The translations under genes were made by a program, and so were the position numbers. Shown here one piece after another: positions 8,334 to 16,675 of a DNA stretch of 64,000 nucleotides (its first letter is position 1; each line of letters starts with the position of its first letter). The stretch comes from Photobacterium gaetbulicola Gung47. GTDB taxonomy: Bacteria > Pseudomonadota > Gammaproteobacteria > Enterobacterales > Vibrionaceae. A model generated the notes under the pieces. It was not told the DNA's origin, made no database searches, and saw only the letters and a list, made by a program, of their open reading frames with translations. The stretch lies in assembly GCA_000940995.1 (NCBI GenBank), contig CP005974.1:806001-870000 (forward strand). Direction: 5' to 3'.

Positions 8334-8840
8334 TTAGCCGCGAGTCGATAATCGCCCTTGCTGCTGGAAGGTCAGGGTATCCCCGCATTGGCGACAGCGG
8401 TAATGGGCTTGGCCGCGTTGGACTTTATTGTGACGGCGAACCGTCATGTGATGTTCGCTGCACTGGCAGCGGTAGAGAAAAGTCTGGCCCTGTACCGAGC
8501 TGACATCAAAGCTGTGGGTGGTGCGCGGCGTAACGCCGAACACTTCCTGCATGATAACCTGCCATTCCCTGCCATGCGGGCGAACCTTGCCAAACAGTTT
8601 GAACACCACCAGGTGGGCCACTTCGTGCGGTACCACTTCATTGAGGAAGGCCTCTGGGTTCTCTTTTAGCAGTACCGGATTGAAGCGTACCTCCCAGCCT
8701 TGTAATCGGGCACTGCCGGCAATCTTGCCGCGCTGGGTAAAGCGGACTTCGGGCATCGAGAGCCGTTTATTGAGGCGCCGGTTGGCCTGGGCAATACATT
8801 GCTTAACGCGATCAATCACTTGGTATTGCAAAGTGGTCAT
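8334..8840 (-). CDS. sprT: SprT family zinc metalloprotease-like protein
   Basis: A 168-residue SprT-like protein. The zinc-binding HEVAH motif is at 72-76 in NEVVPHEVAHLVVFKLFG, and a C-terminal zinc ribbon is formed by CQC and CRQCG pairs. The domain is related to eukaryotic Spartan, but the bacterial substrate is not known. The neighbours (metK upstream, rsmE downstream, same strand) are those of the gene in Vibrio and E. coli. Confidence 0.93.
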   Translation of the reverse strand: MTTLQYQVIDRVKQCIAQANRRLNKRLSMPEVRFTQRGKIAGSARLQGWEVRFNPVLLKENPEAFLNEVVPHEVAHLVVFKLFGKVRPHGREWQVIMQEVFGVTPRTTHSFDVSSVQGQTFLYRCQCSEHHMTVRRHNKVQRGQAHYRCRQCGDTLTFQQQGRLSTRG

Positions 8841-9011
8841 GTTCTTTCCAAGGCAGGATGGTGGAGCTGGGGAGTATAGGTGGAAGAGCGGCGGGAGGGA
8901 AGAGCGGCCCTAGGCACGGGGTTCTAGGAAAAGCGAAAACGAGGTCCTTGGAAGAGCTTGACATCGATTAGCTAGTAGAAACGCTTTTGGACCCAGGACC
9001 CAACTTTTAAA
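8841..9011. other. Intergenic stretch with degenerate CCTAGG / GGTTCTAGG words
   Basis: Between metK and sprT lie the words GGCCCTAGGC, GGGGTTCTAGG, GGTCCTTGG and GGACCCAGGACCC. They resemble the octamer-type words in the pilU-ruvX and acpS-barA gaps but are decayed and not in a clean tandem run. No gene is seen. Confidence 0.4.
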
Positions 9012-9041
9012 AACAAAAAAGGAAGCCGAAGCTTCCTTTTT
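9012..9041 (-). terminator. Terminator after metK
   Basis: On the minus strand AAGGAAGC and GCTTCCTT pair around a TTCG tetraloop and are followed by TTTTG and more T. It lies just past the metK stop. Confidence 0.88.
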
Positions 9042-9073
9042 GCAACCAGACTGTATCTGACAAACTTAGGCGC

Positions 9074-10228
9074 TTACTTGATGTTAGCGAAGTCGCGTAG
9101 GATGTCAGCTTTGTCAGTTTTTTCCCAAGGGAACTCTTCACGACCGAAGTGACCGTATGCCGCAGTCTTCTTGTACATTGGCTTAAGCAGATCAAGCATT
9201 TCGATCAGGCCGTATGGGCGTAGGTCGAAGTGCTGGCGTACTGCTTCTACGATGATGTCGTGAGAAACTTTTTCAGTACCGAATGTTTCGATCATGATAG
9301 ATGTTGGATCAGCAACACCGATTGCGTAAGAAAGCTGGATTTCACAACGGTCAGCCATGCCAGCCGCGATGATGTTCTTCGCTACGTAGCGTGCTGCGTA
9401 GGCTGCAGAGCGGTCAACTTTCGATGGATCTTTACCAGAGAATGCACCGCCACCGTGACGAGCTGCGCCGCCGTAGGTATCAACGATGATCTTACGACCA
9501 GTCAGACCACAGTCACCCATTGGGCCACCGATAACGAAACGGCCGGTTGGGTTGATGAAGTACTTGGTGTCTTTGTTCAGCCACTCAGCAGGCAGTACTG
9601 GCTTGATGATTTCTTCCATTACTGCTTCTTGCAGTACTGGTAGCTCAATGCTGTCGCAGTGCTGGGTAGAAAGTACTACCGCATCGATACCAACGATTTT
9701 GCCTTGGTCGTAGGCAAACGTCACCTGGCTTTTCGCATCTGGACGAAGCCAAGGCAGGGCACCGTTCTTACGGACTTTTGCTTGGCGCTCTACCAGGCGG
9801 TGAGCGTATGTCACAGGCGCTGGCATCAGTACGTCAGTTTCGTTGGTCGCGTAACCGAACATGATACCCTGGTCACCAGCACCCAGCTCGCGTGGGTCTT
9901 CACGGTCAACACCCTGGTTGATGTCTGGAGACTGCTTACCGATTGCGCTTAGTACCGCACAAGAGTTAGCGTCGAAGCCCATGTCAGAGTGTACATAACC
10001 GATTTCACGGACGGTTTCGCGAGTTAGCTCTTCGATATCAACCCAAGCAGAGGTCGTGATTTCACCACCAACCATTACCATACCGGTTTTTACGTAAGTC
10101 TCACACGCAACACGTGCTTTCGGATCTTGCTCTAAGATCGCATCCAATACTGCATCTGAAATCTGATCAGCAATTTTATCTGGATGACCTTCTGATACTG
10201 ACTCAGAAGTAAACAGGTGCTTCGACAT
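9074..10228 (-). CDS. metK: S-adenosylmethionine synthetase
   Basis: Makes S-adenosylmethionine from methionine and ATP in the cytoplasm. The chosen ATG gives 384 residues starting MSKHLFTSESVSEGHPDKIA, the same length as the E. coli enzyme; an in-frame GTG 22 codons upstream (10294) would only add a non-family extension. Signatures: GHPDK (14-18), GAGDQGIMFGYA (about 117-128) and GGGAFSGKDPSKVDRS. Codon use is strongly biased, as for other highly expressed genes here. Repression by MetJ is suggested by the operator run upstream. Confidence 0.97.
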   Translation of the reverse strand: MSKHLFTSESVSEGHPDKIADQISDAVLDAILEQDPKARVACETYVKTGMVMVGGEITTSAWVDIEELTRETVREIGYVHSDMGFDANSCAVLSAIGKQSPDINQGVDREDPRELGAGDQGIMFGYATNETDVLMPAPVTYAHRLVERQAKVRKNGALPWLRPDAKSQVTFAYDQGKIVGIDAVVLSTQHCDSIELPVLQEAVMEEIIKPVLPAEWLNKDTKYFINPTGRFVIGGPMGDCGLTGRKIIVDTYGGAARHGGGAFSGKDPSKVDRSAAYAARYVAKNIIAAGMADRCEIQLSYAIGVADPTSIMIETFGTEKVSHDIIVEAVRQHFDLRPYGLIEMLDLLKPMYKKTAAYGHFGREEFPWEKTDKADILRDFANIK

Positions 10229-10302
10229 GAGCGCTCCCATAAATATATGTGTTAGTTGATGTTGTCGGGCTCTTAAACCATGTTTGATGGTCACATACTT
10301 GC

Positions 10303-10350
10303 ATACGGTTATACGTTTGTATGTATAGAGCTACCTCCGTCTAGACGGCT
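10303..10350 (-). promoter_or_regulatory. Tandem MetJ operator octamers (met boxes) upstream of metK
   Basis: Six contiguous 8-bp units can be laid out without gaps: ATACGGTT, ATACGTTT, GTATGTAT, AGAGCTAC, CTCCGTCT, AGACGGCT. Against the known MetJ box AGACGTCT they match at 5, 6, 4, 4, 5 and 7 positions. The core CCGTCTAGACGG is the junction of two adjacent boxes. The run starts directly downstream of the metK -10 element, where a cooperatively bound repressor would block transcription. The inference rests on known MetJ biology; binding itself is not shown. Confidence 0.72.
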
Positions 10351-10378
10351 ATAATACCTTTTGCTGGGTGAAAATCAA
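10351..10378 (-). promoter_or_regulatory. Sigma-70 promoter of metK
   Basis: On the minus strand TTGATT (10373-10378) and TATTAT (10351-10356) are separated by 16 bases. Transcription would start inside the MetJ box run. The rest of the metK-tkt gap (10379-10624) must also hold the tkt promoter, but no candidate there is convincing. Confidence 0.6.
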
Positions 10379-10624
10379 CATTGTAAAAAGTAGGGTCACT
10401 CGCAAAAAAGTAAGGCAAACGTTTACCCCGTAACGCTTTTATTACAGCGAGTTGGCACCGTTTTCGGTTCATGATCTTGATATAGAACTTATTTTTCGAA
10501 GGAAATCGTTTGCAGTTATGGCCCAGTCTTTGCGACAATACCCGCCCGCCGAACTGCGGCTAGCCTGAACCAACGACGGTAAAGGTAGCCCAATATTCAA
10601 CGTCTACGAATTTCTGGAGCAGAC

Positions 10625-12619
10625 ATGTCTTCTCGTAAAGATCTTGCTAATGCAATCCGTGCCCTAAGCATGGACGGTGTTCAACAAGCTAACTCTGGCC
10701 ACCCGGGTGCACCTATGGGTATGGCTGATATCGCTGAAGTACTGTGGCGTGGCCACATGAACCACAACCCACAGAATCCTGAGTGGGCTGATCGCGACCG
10801 TTTCATCCTGTCGAACGGCCATGGTTCAATGCTGATTTACTCTCTGCTTCACCTGACCGGTTACGATCTGTCTATCGACGATCTGAAAAACTTCCGCCAG
10901 CTACACTCGAAAACACCGGGTCACCCAGAATACGGTTACGCACCGGGTGTTGAAACAACGACTGGTCCTCTAGGCCAGGGCATCACTAACGGTGTGGGCA
11001 TGGCGATGGCAGAAAAAGCCCTTGCTGCTCAGTTCAACCGTGACGGCCACGACATCGTCGACCACTATACTTACGTGTTCATGGGTGACGGCTGCCTGAT
11101 GGAAGGTATCTCTCATGAAGCGTGCTCGCTTGCGGGCACTCTAGGCCTTGGCAAGCTAATCGCGTTCTGGGATGACAACGGCATCTCAATCGACGGTGAA
11201 GTTGAAGGCTGGTTCTCTGACGATACACCTAAGCGTTTCGAAGCCTACGGCTGGCACGTTATTCCAGCAGTAGACGGCCACGATGCAGACGCTATCAACG
11301 CGGCTATCGAAGCGGCTAAAGCCGATCCGCGTCCGACGCTGATCTGTACCAAGACGATCATCGGTTTCGGTTCACCAAACAAAGCCGGCTCGCATGACTG
11401 TCACGGTGCGCCACTAGGCCACGATGAAATCGCCGCGGCACGCGAGTTCCTAGGTTGGAACCACGGTCCATTTGAAATCCCAGCAGACATCGCTGCCCAG
11501 TGGGATGCGAAAGATGCGGGTGCTGCCAAAGAAGCGGCTTGGAACGAGAAGTTCGAAGCCTACGCAGCGGCTTACCCTGAACTAGCTGCAGAATACAAGC
11601 GCCGCGTAAACGGTGAACTTCCTGCACAGTGGGAAGAAAAAGCGAACGCTATCATCGCTGATCTGCAAGCTAACCCAGCGAACATCGCATCTCGTAAAGC
11701 TTCACAGAACGCGCTCGAAGCGTTTGGTCAGATGCTACCTGAGTTCATGGGCGGCTCTGCTGACCTGGCTCCTTCCAACCTGACTATGTGGTCTGGTTCT
11801 AAGTCGCTAGAAGCGAGCGACTTCTCTGGTAACTACATCCACTACGGTGTACGTGAGTTCGGCATGACTGCAATCATGAACGGCATCGCGCTACACGGTG
11901 GTTTCGTACCATACGGTGCAACGTTCCTAATGTTCATGGAATACGCGCGTAACGCAATGCGTATGGCAGCACTGATGAAAGTGCAGAACATCCAGGTTTA
12001 CACTCACGACTCTATCGGTCTGGGTGAAGATGGCCCGACTCACCAGCCGGTTGAGCAGATGGCATCTCTGCGCCTAACACCTAACATGAGCACATGGCGT
12101 CCATGTGACCAGGTTGAGTCTGCCGTAGCATGGAAACTGGCTATCGAGCGCAAAGACGGTCCAACGTCTCTGATCTTCTCGCGCCAGAACCTAGCACAGC
12201 AGGAGCGCAGCGAAGCGCAGGTTGCTGACATCGCTAAGGGTGCTTACATCCTGAAAGACTGCGCAGGCAAGCCAGAGCTTATCCTTATCGCCACCGGCTC
12301 TGAAGTAGAGCTAGCGGTAGAAGCGGCTGCACAGCTAACTGCAGAAGGTAAGCAAGTACGCGTTGTTTCAATGCCATCAACCGATGCATTCGACAAGCAA
12401 GACGCGGCATACCGTGAAGCAGTGCTGCCATCAGACGTGACTGCTCGTGTTGCTATCGAAGCCGGTATTGCCGACTTCTGGTACAAGTACGTGGGCTTCA
12501 ACGGCCGTATCATCGGCATGAACACCTTCGGCGAATCAGCACCTGCAGGTGAGCTATTCAAGATGTTTGGTTTCACCACCGAAAACGTGGTAAACACAGC
12601 GAAAGAATTGCTGGCATAA
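10625..12619 (+). CDS. tkt: Transketolase
   Basis: Thiamine diphosphate enzyme of the pentose phosphate pathway that moves two-carbon units between sugar phosphates. The 664 residues start MSSRKDLANAIRALSMDGVQ. Signatures: HPGAPMGMADIAEVLW near the N-terminus, the ThDP motif GDGCLMEGISHEACSLAG (about 154-171), and the Pyr-domain segment THDSIGLGEDGPTHQPVEQ. Length matches E. coli TktA. Codon use is strongly biased (many CTA leucine codons). Transcribed away from metK; it ends at a strong terminator, after which epd begins. Confidence 0.97.
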   Translation: MSSRKDLANAIRALSMDGVQQANSGHPGAPMGMADIAEVLWRGHMNHNPQNPEWADRDRFILSNGHGSMLIYSLLHLTGYDLSIDDLKNFRQLHSKTPGHPEYGYAPGVETTTGPLGQGITNGVGMAMAEKALAAQFNRDGHDIVDHYTYVFMGDGCLMEGISHEACSLAGTLGLGKLIAFWDDNGISIDGEVEGWFSDDTPKRFEAYGWHVIPAVDGHDADAINAAIEAAKADPRPTLICTKTIIGFGSPNKAGSHDCHGAPLGHDEIAAAREFLGWNHGPFEIPADIAAQWDAKDAGAAKEAAWNEKFEAYAAAYPELAAEYKRRVNGELPAQWEEKANAIIADLQANPANIASRKASQNALEAFGQMLPEFMGGSADLAPSNLTMWSGSKSLEASDFSGNYIHYGVREFGMTAIMNGIALHGGFVPYGATFLMFMEYARNAMRMAALMKVQNIQVYTHDSIGLGEDGPTHQPVEQMASLRLTPNMSTWRPCDQVESAVAWKLAIERKDGPTSLIFSRQNLAQQERSEAQVADIAKGAYILKDCAGKPELILIATGSEVELAVEAAAQLTAEGKQVRVVSMPSTDAFDKQDAAYREAVLPSDVTARVAIEAGIADFWYKYVGFNGRIIGMNTFGESAPAGELFKMFGFTTENVVNTAKELLA

Positions 12620-12676
12620 GCCTAGCCTGAACTAAACCGCTTGGCGCGTTGCGCAAGGCGATTTATTTCGAAGGAT

Positions 12677-12708
12677 GAAAAAAAGACCCCGTAATGGGGT
12701 CTTTTTTT
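12677..12708 (+). terminator. Terminator after tkt
   Basis: AAAAGACCCC and GGGGTCTTTT form a perfect stem around GTAAT, followed by a run of T, about 60 bases after the tkt stop. Confidence 0.9.
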
Positions 12709-12810
12709 ATATGAAATGCGATCCCTGTCACGCCATAAATTGCTGGTAAAGACCAGCATAAATGCAGGGTTTTTAATCTAAGATTATGAAATATTGGCTT
12801 TTTACTGTCT

Positions 12811-12831
12811 TGGGTGATTCGGCTCACATTT
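12811..12831 (+). promoter_or_regulatory. Putative CRP site upstream of epd
   Basis: GTGA-N6-TCAC occurs as GGTGATTCGGCTCACA. A possible -10 TTATAC lies at 12855-12860, putting the site centre about 46 bases upstream of a start near 12867, close to a class II activation position. The E. coli epd-pgk promoter is known to need CRP, which makes this plausible. The match is to the half-sites only. Confidence 0.45.
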
Positions 12832-12893
12832 ATGGTGATTATCAGCAAGGCTTGTTATACACTAACGCGGCTTATTAATTTTGTAGCACGGAT

Positions 12894-13922
12894 ATGACAC
12901 TAAAAGTCGCAATTAATGGATTTGGCCGTATTGGTCGCAGTGTGCTTCGCGCACTCTACGAGAGCGGTAAAGATCAGCACATCGACGTCGTGGCGGTCAA
13001 CGAACTGGCTGAGCCGGAAGCTATGGCTCATCTGCTGCAGTATGACACCAGCCATGGACGTTTCTTCAAGCCTGTCAGCCATGACCAGGAGCACTTGTTT
13101 ATTGCTCACGAGAATGGCGAGAAGGACAGTATCCGTATTCTCCACCAAAGCGAGATCCACTTGCTGCCCTGGAAGGACCTCGACATCGACATTGTCCTGG
13201 ACTGTACCGGCATCTTTGGCAGCCGTGCCGACGGCGAAGCCCATATCAACGCGGGCGCCAAGAAAGTGTTGTTTTCCCACCCTGCTGCAAATGATATCGA
13301 CAATACCATTATCTATGGTGTGAACCATGACTCGCTCAAGCCTGAGCATCACATCGTCTCTAACGGCTCTTGCACCACCAACTGTATTGTCCCTGTTATC
13401 AAGCTGCTGGATGACGCCTTCGGTATCGAATCCGGCACCATTACCACGATTCACTCGGCGATGAATGACCAGCAGGTCATCGATGCTTACCACAGCGATT
13501 TGCGCCGAACCCGAGCTGCCAGCCAGTCGATTATTCCCGTTGATACTAAACTTCATCTGGGTATTGGTCGTATCTTTCCGAAATTTTCTGACAAATTCGA
13601 AGCCATCTCTGTGCGCGTGCCGACAATTAACGTCACCGCGATGGATTTAAGTGTCACTGTAAAAACAAATGTGAAAGTTAATGACGTAAATCAATCACTG
13701 GCCGAGGCGTCTCGTTGTACATTAGATGGCATAGTGGATTACACAGAAGCGCCACTTGTCTCAATAGACTTCAATCACGATCCCCATAGCGCGATTGTCG
13801 ACGGCACCCAGACCCGAGTGAGTAACCAGCACCTTATCAAGCTGTTGGTCTGGTGTGATAATGAATGGGGATTTGCCAACCGGATGCTGGATACCGCTTT
13901 GGCAATGCAGGCTGCCGACTAG
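12894..13922 (+). CDS. epd: D-erythrose-4-phosphate dehydrogenase
   Basis: NAD-dependent oxidation of erythrose 4-phosphate to 4-phosphoerythronate, the first step of the DXP-dependent pyridoxal phosphate pathway. The 342-residue protein has the GAPDH fold: NGFGRIGR (8-15), catalytic Cys160 in SNGSCTTNC, and WCDNEWGFANRM near the C-terminus. Epd-type rather than GapA is supported by its place directly before pgk and fba and by segments such as MNDQQVIDAYH. Codon bias is weaker than in pgk and fba. It works in the same pathway as pdxJ further along the window. Confidence 0.93.
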   Translation: MTLKVAINGFGRIGRSVLRALYESGKDQHIDVVAVNELAEPEAMAHLLQYDTSHGRFFKPVSHDQEHLFIAHENGEKDSIRILHQSEIHLLPWKDLDIDIVLDCTGIFGSRADGEAHINAGAKKVLFSHPAANDIDNTIIYGVNHDSLKPEHHIVSNGSCTTNCIVPVIKLLDDAFGIESGTITTIHSAMNDQQVIDAYHSDLRRTRAASQSIIPVDTKLHLGIGRIFPKFSDKFEAISVRVPTINVTAMDLSVTVKTNVKVNDVNQSLAEASRCTLDGIVDYTEAPLVSIDFNHDPHSAIVDGTQTRVSNQHLIKLLVWCDNEWGFANRMLDTALAMQAAD

Positions 13923-14021
13923 GCTGCCGAGCAATAGCTGTAAGAATTATTGGGCCTGGCAGTGACGCTGGGCCGACAAAAAACTTTGACTTTAAATTAA
14001 TCAATGTTGAGAGGACAAACC

Positions 14022-15185
14022 ATGTCTGTAATCAAGATGACTGATCTGGAACTAGCAGGTAAACGCGTATTCATCCGTGCGGACCTAAACGTACCAGTAA
14101 AAGACGGTAAAGTAACTTCTGATGCGCGTATCCTTGCATCTCTGCCAACTATCAAGCACTGCCTAGAAGCTGGCGCAAAAGTGATGGTTACTTCTCACCT
14201 AGGTCGTCCAACTGAAGGCGAGTACGCGGAAGAGTTCTCTCTACAGCCTGTTGTTAACTACCTAAACGATGCACTAGATTGCGAAGTTAAGCTAGCAAAA
14301 GACTACCTAGACGGTCTTGAGCTGAACGCTGGCGAGCTAGTGGTTCTTGAAAACGTTCGCTTCAACAAAGGCGAGAAGAAGAACGAAGAAGAGCTTTCTA
14401 AGAAATACGCGGCACTATGTGACGTATTCGTAATGGACGCATTCGGTACGGCTCACCGTGCACAGGCATCTACTCACGGTGTAGGTATGCACGCGCCTGT
14501 AGCTTGTGCGGGTCCTCTTCTAGCTAACGAGCTAGACGCACTAGGCAAAGCAATGGACAAGCCAGCTCGTCCAATGGTTGCGATTGTTGGTGGTTCTAAA
14601 GTTTCAACTAAGCTAACTGTTCTTGAGTCGCTATCTAAAGTTGCTGACCAGCTAGTAGTGGGTGGCGGTATCGCTAACACCTTCATCGCGGCTGCTGGCC
14701 ACAATGTTGGTAAGTCTCTATACGAAGCAGACCTAGTTGATACAGCTAAGAAGCTAATGGACGAGTGTGCAATCCCAGTTGCCACTGACGTAGCGTGTGC
14801 AAAAGCATTCGACGAGAATGCAGAAGCTGAAATCAAGCACGTTTCTGAAGTTCAGGACGACGACATGATCTTCGACCTAGGTCCAGAATCAACGGCTGCT
14901 CTAGCTGAAATCCTTAAGAACGCTAAGACTATCCTATGGAACGGCCCAGTAGGTGTATTCGAGTTCAAGAACTTCGAGGCAGGTACTGAAGGCATCTCTC
15001 GCGCGATCGCTGACTCAGAAGGTTTCTCTGTAGCGGGCGGCGGTGACACCCTAGCGGCTATCGACAAGTTCGGTATCAAGGCTGACGTTTCTTACATCTC
15101 TACAGGTGGCGGTGCGTTCCTTGAGTTCGTTGAAGGTAAAGTACTTCCAGCGGTTGCAATGCTAGAAGAGCGTGCTAAAGCTTAA
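14022..15185 (+). CDS. pgk: Phosphoglycerate kinase
   Basis: Glycolytic enzyme that transfers phosphate from 1,3-bisphosphoglycerate to ADP. The ATG at 14022, preceded by GAGAGGACAA, gives 387 residues starting MSVIKMTDLELAGKR; an in-frame TTG six codons upstream is not needed. The signature RADLNVPV is at 19-26, with LGRPTEGEYAEEFSL, KVSTKLTVLESL and the C-terminal GGGDTLAAIDKFG nucleotide loop also clear. Codon use is extreme: leucine is mostly CTA. It follows epd by 99 bases without an obvious terminator, so read-through is likely. Confidence 0.98.
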   Translation: MSVIKMTDLELAGKRVFIRADLNVPVKDGKVTSDARILASLPTIKHCLEAGAKVMVTSHLGRPTEGEYAEEFSLQPVVNYLNDALDCEVKLAKDYLDGLELNAGELVVLENVRFNKGEKKNEEELSKKYAALCDVFVMDAFGTAHRAQASTHGVGMHAPVACAGPLLANELDALGKAMDKPARPMVAIVGGSKVSTKLTVLESLSKVADQLVVGGGIANTFIAAAGHNVGKSLYEADLVDTAKKLMDECAIPVATDVACAKAFDENAEAEIKHVSEVQDDDMIFDLGPESTAALAEILKNAKTILWNGPVGVFEFKNFEAGTEGISRAIADSEGFSVAGGGDTLAAIDKFGIKADVSYISTGGGAFLEFVEGKVLPAVAMLEERAKA

Positions 15186-15232
15186 GTAATTCGAGGGCGG
15201 GAGCTCTGAACAGCGCTTCCGCACTTAATTGT

Positions 15233-15261
15233 TTGTGAATAAGGTCATGTTTTTGTAGAAT
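15233..15261 (+). promoter_or_regulatory. Sigma-70 promoter for fbaA
   Basis: TTGTGA (15233-15238) and TAGAAT (15256-15261) are separated by exactly 17 bases, about 70 bases before the fbaA start. This gives fbaA its own promoter in addition to read-through from epd-pgk. Confidence 0.6.
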
Positions 15262-15331
15262 ATGGGCGCTTCGCAAACGATTGCACAGATTTATATTTAT
15301 ATAAGACAACAAGGCAAATAGGACTATTGTT

Positions 15332-16408
15332 ATGTCTAAGATCTTCGATTTCGTAAAACCTGGTGTTATTTCTGGCGACGACGTACAGAAAGTATTTGAA
15401 GTAGCGAAAGAAAACAAATTCGCTCTTCCAGCGGTTAACGTTGTTAACACTGACTCTGTAAACTCTGTACTAGAAGCTGCTGCTAAAGTTAAAGCACCAG
15501 TTGTTGTTCAGTTCTCTAACGGCGGTGCTGCATTCTTCGCTGGTAAAGGCCTGAAACTAGAAGGTCAAGAAGCTCAGATCATGGGTGCTGTTGCTGGTGC
15601 GAAATACGTACACGCTGTAGCTGAAGCTTACGGTGTACCAGTTATCCTTCACACTGACCACGCTGCTAAGAAACTTCTTCCATGGATCGACGGTCTACTA
15701 GACGCAGGTGAAGAGTTCTTCGCGCAAACTGGTAAGCCTCTATTCTCTTCTCACATGATCGACCTGTCTGAAGAGTCTCTAGAAGAGAACATCGAAATCT
15801 CTGGTAAGTACCTAGAGCGCATGGCTAAGATGGGTATGACTCTTGAGATCGAACTAGGTTGTACTGGTGGTGAAGAAGACGGCGTTGACAACACTGATAT
15901 GGATCAGTCTGAGCTGTACACTTCTCCAGAAGACGTTGCTTACGCTTACGAGAAACTAAACGCTATCAGCCCTCGTTTCACTATCGCTGCCTCTTTCGGT
16001 AACGTACACGGTGTATACAAGCCAGGTAACGTTGTTCTAACTCCAACTATCCTACGTGACTCTCAGGCATACTGTGCAGAGAAATTCGGTATCGCACCAA
16101 ACGCGCTGAACTTCGTATTCCACGGTGGTTCTGGTTCTTCTCAGGAAGAAATCGAAGAGTCAATCGGTTACGGTGTTATCAAAATGAACATCGATACTGA
16201 TACTCAGTGGGCGACTTGGGACGGTATCCGTCAGTACGAAGCGGCTAACCGTGACTACCTACAGGGCCAGATCGGTAACCCAACTGGCGAAGACGCGCCA
16301 AACAAGAAGTACTACGATCCACGCGTATGGCTACGTGCTGGTCAGACTTCAATGGTTGCTCGTCTTGAGCAGGCATTCAAAGATCTTAACGCTATCGACG
16401 TACTATAA
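15332..16408 (+). CDS. fbaA: Class II fructose-bisphosphate aldolase
   Basis: Zinc-dependent aldolase of glycolysis and gluconeogenesis. 358 residues starting MSKIFDFVKPGVISGDDVQ. The class II signature VILHTDHAAKKLLPW places Asp109 and zinc ligand His110 as in E. coli. Other elements are ELGCTGGEEDGVDNTDMD and FHGGSGSSQEEI, which contribute to zinc and phosphate binding. Codon use is as strongly biased as in pgk and eno. It follows pgk by 146 bases and has its own promoter candidate and a strong terminator. Confidence 0.98.
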   Translation: MSKIFDFVKPGVISGDDVQKVFEVAKENKFALPAVNVVNTDSVNSVLEAAAKVKAPVVVQFSNGGAAFFAGKGLKLEGQEAQIMGAVAGAKYVHAVAEAYGVPVILHTDHAAKKLLPWIDGLLDAGEEFFAQTGKPLFSSHMIDLSEESLEENIEISGKYLERMAKMGMTLEIELGCTGGEEDGVDNTDMDQSELYTSPEDVAYAYEKLNAISPRFTIAASFGNVHGVYKPGNVVLTPTILRDSQAYCAEKFGIAPNALNFVFHGGSGSSQEEIEESIGYGVIKMNIDTDTQWATWDGIRQYEAANRDYLQGQIGNPTGEDAPNKKYYDPRVWLRAGQTSMVARLEQAFKDLNAIDVL

Positions 16409-16430
16409 GTTACGTTTAGCTTTAAGCTTT

Positions 16431-16462
16431 GTGAAAAAACCCGCTTCGGCGGGTTTTTTTAT
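16431..16462 (+). terminator. Terminator after fbaA
   Basis: AAAACCCGC and GCGGGTTTTT arms around a TTCG loop followed by a T run, 22 bases after the fbaA stop. Confidence 0.9.
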
Positions 16463-16675
16463 GCCTATAGCTATTTGTGATACGCAGTAATTTTTTGTTG
16501 GCGTTTTTTAGGCCGAGGAGTATCATCCTGCGCGAAAAAGGGCTTCTAAAGATCCCTCAAAAGAATAAATCGCTGTTATAGTAGTGATTGCATAAGTAAA
16601 TTAAGCCTATGACTATTTGTGCTCCCGTGGCTTTTTGGGCGGGAAAGGAAATAACATTTGCAGGATGAGAAAGGT

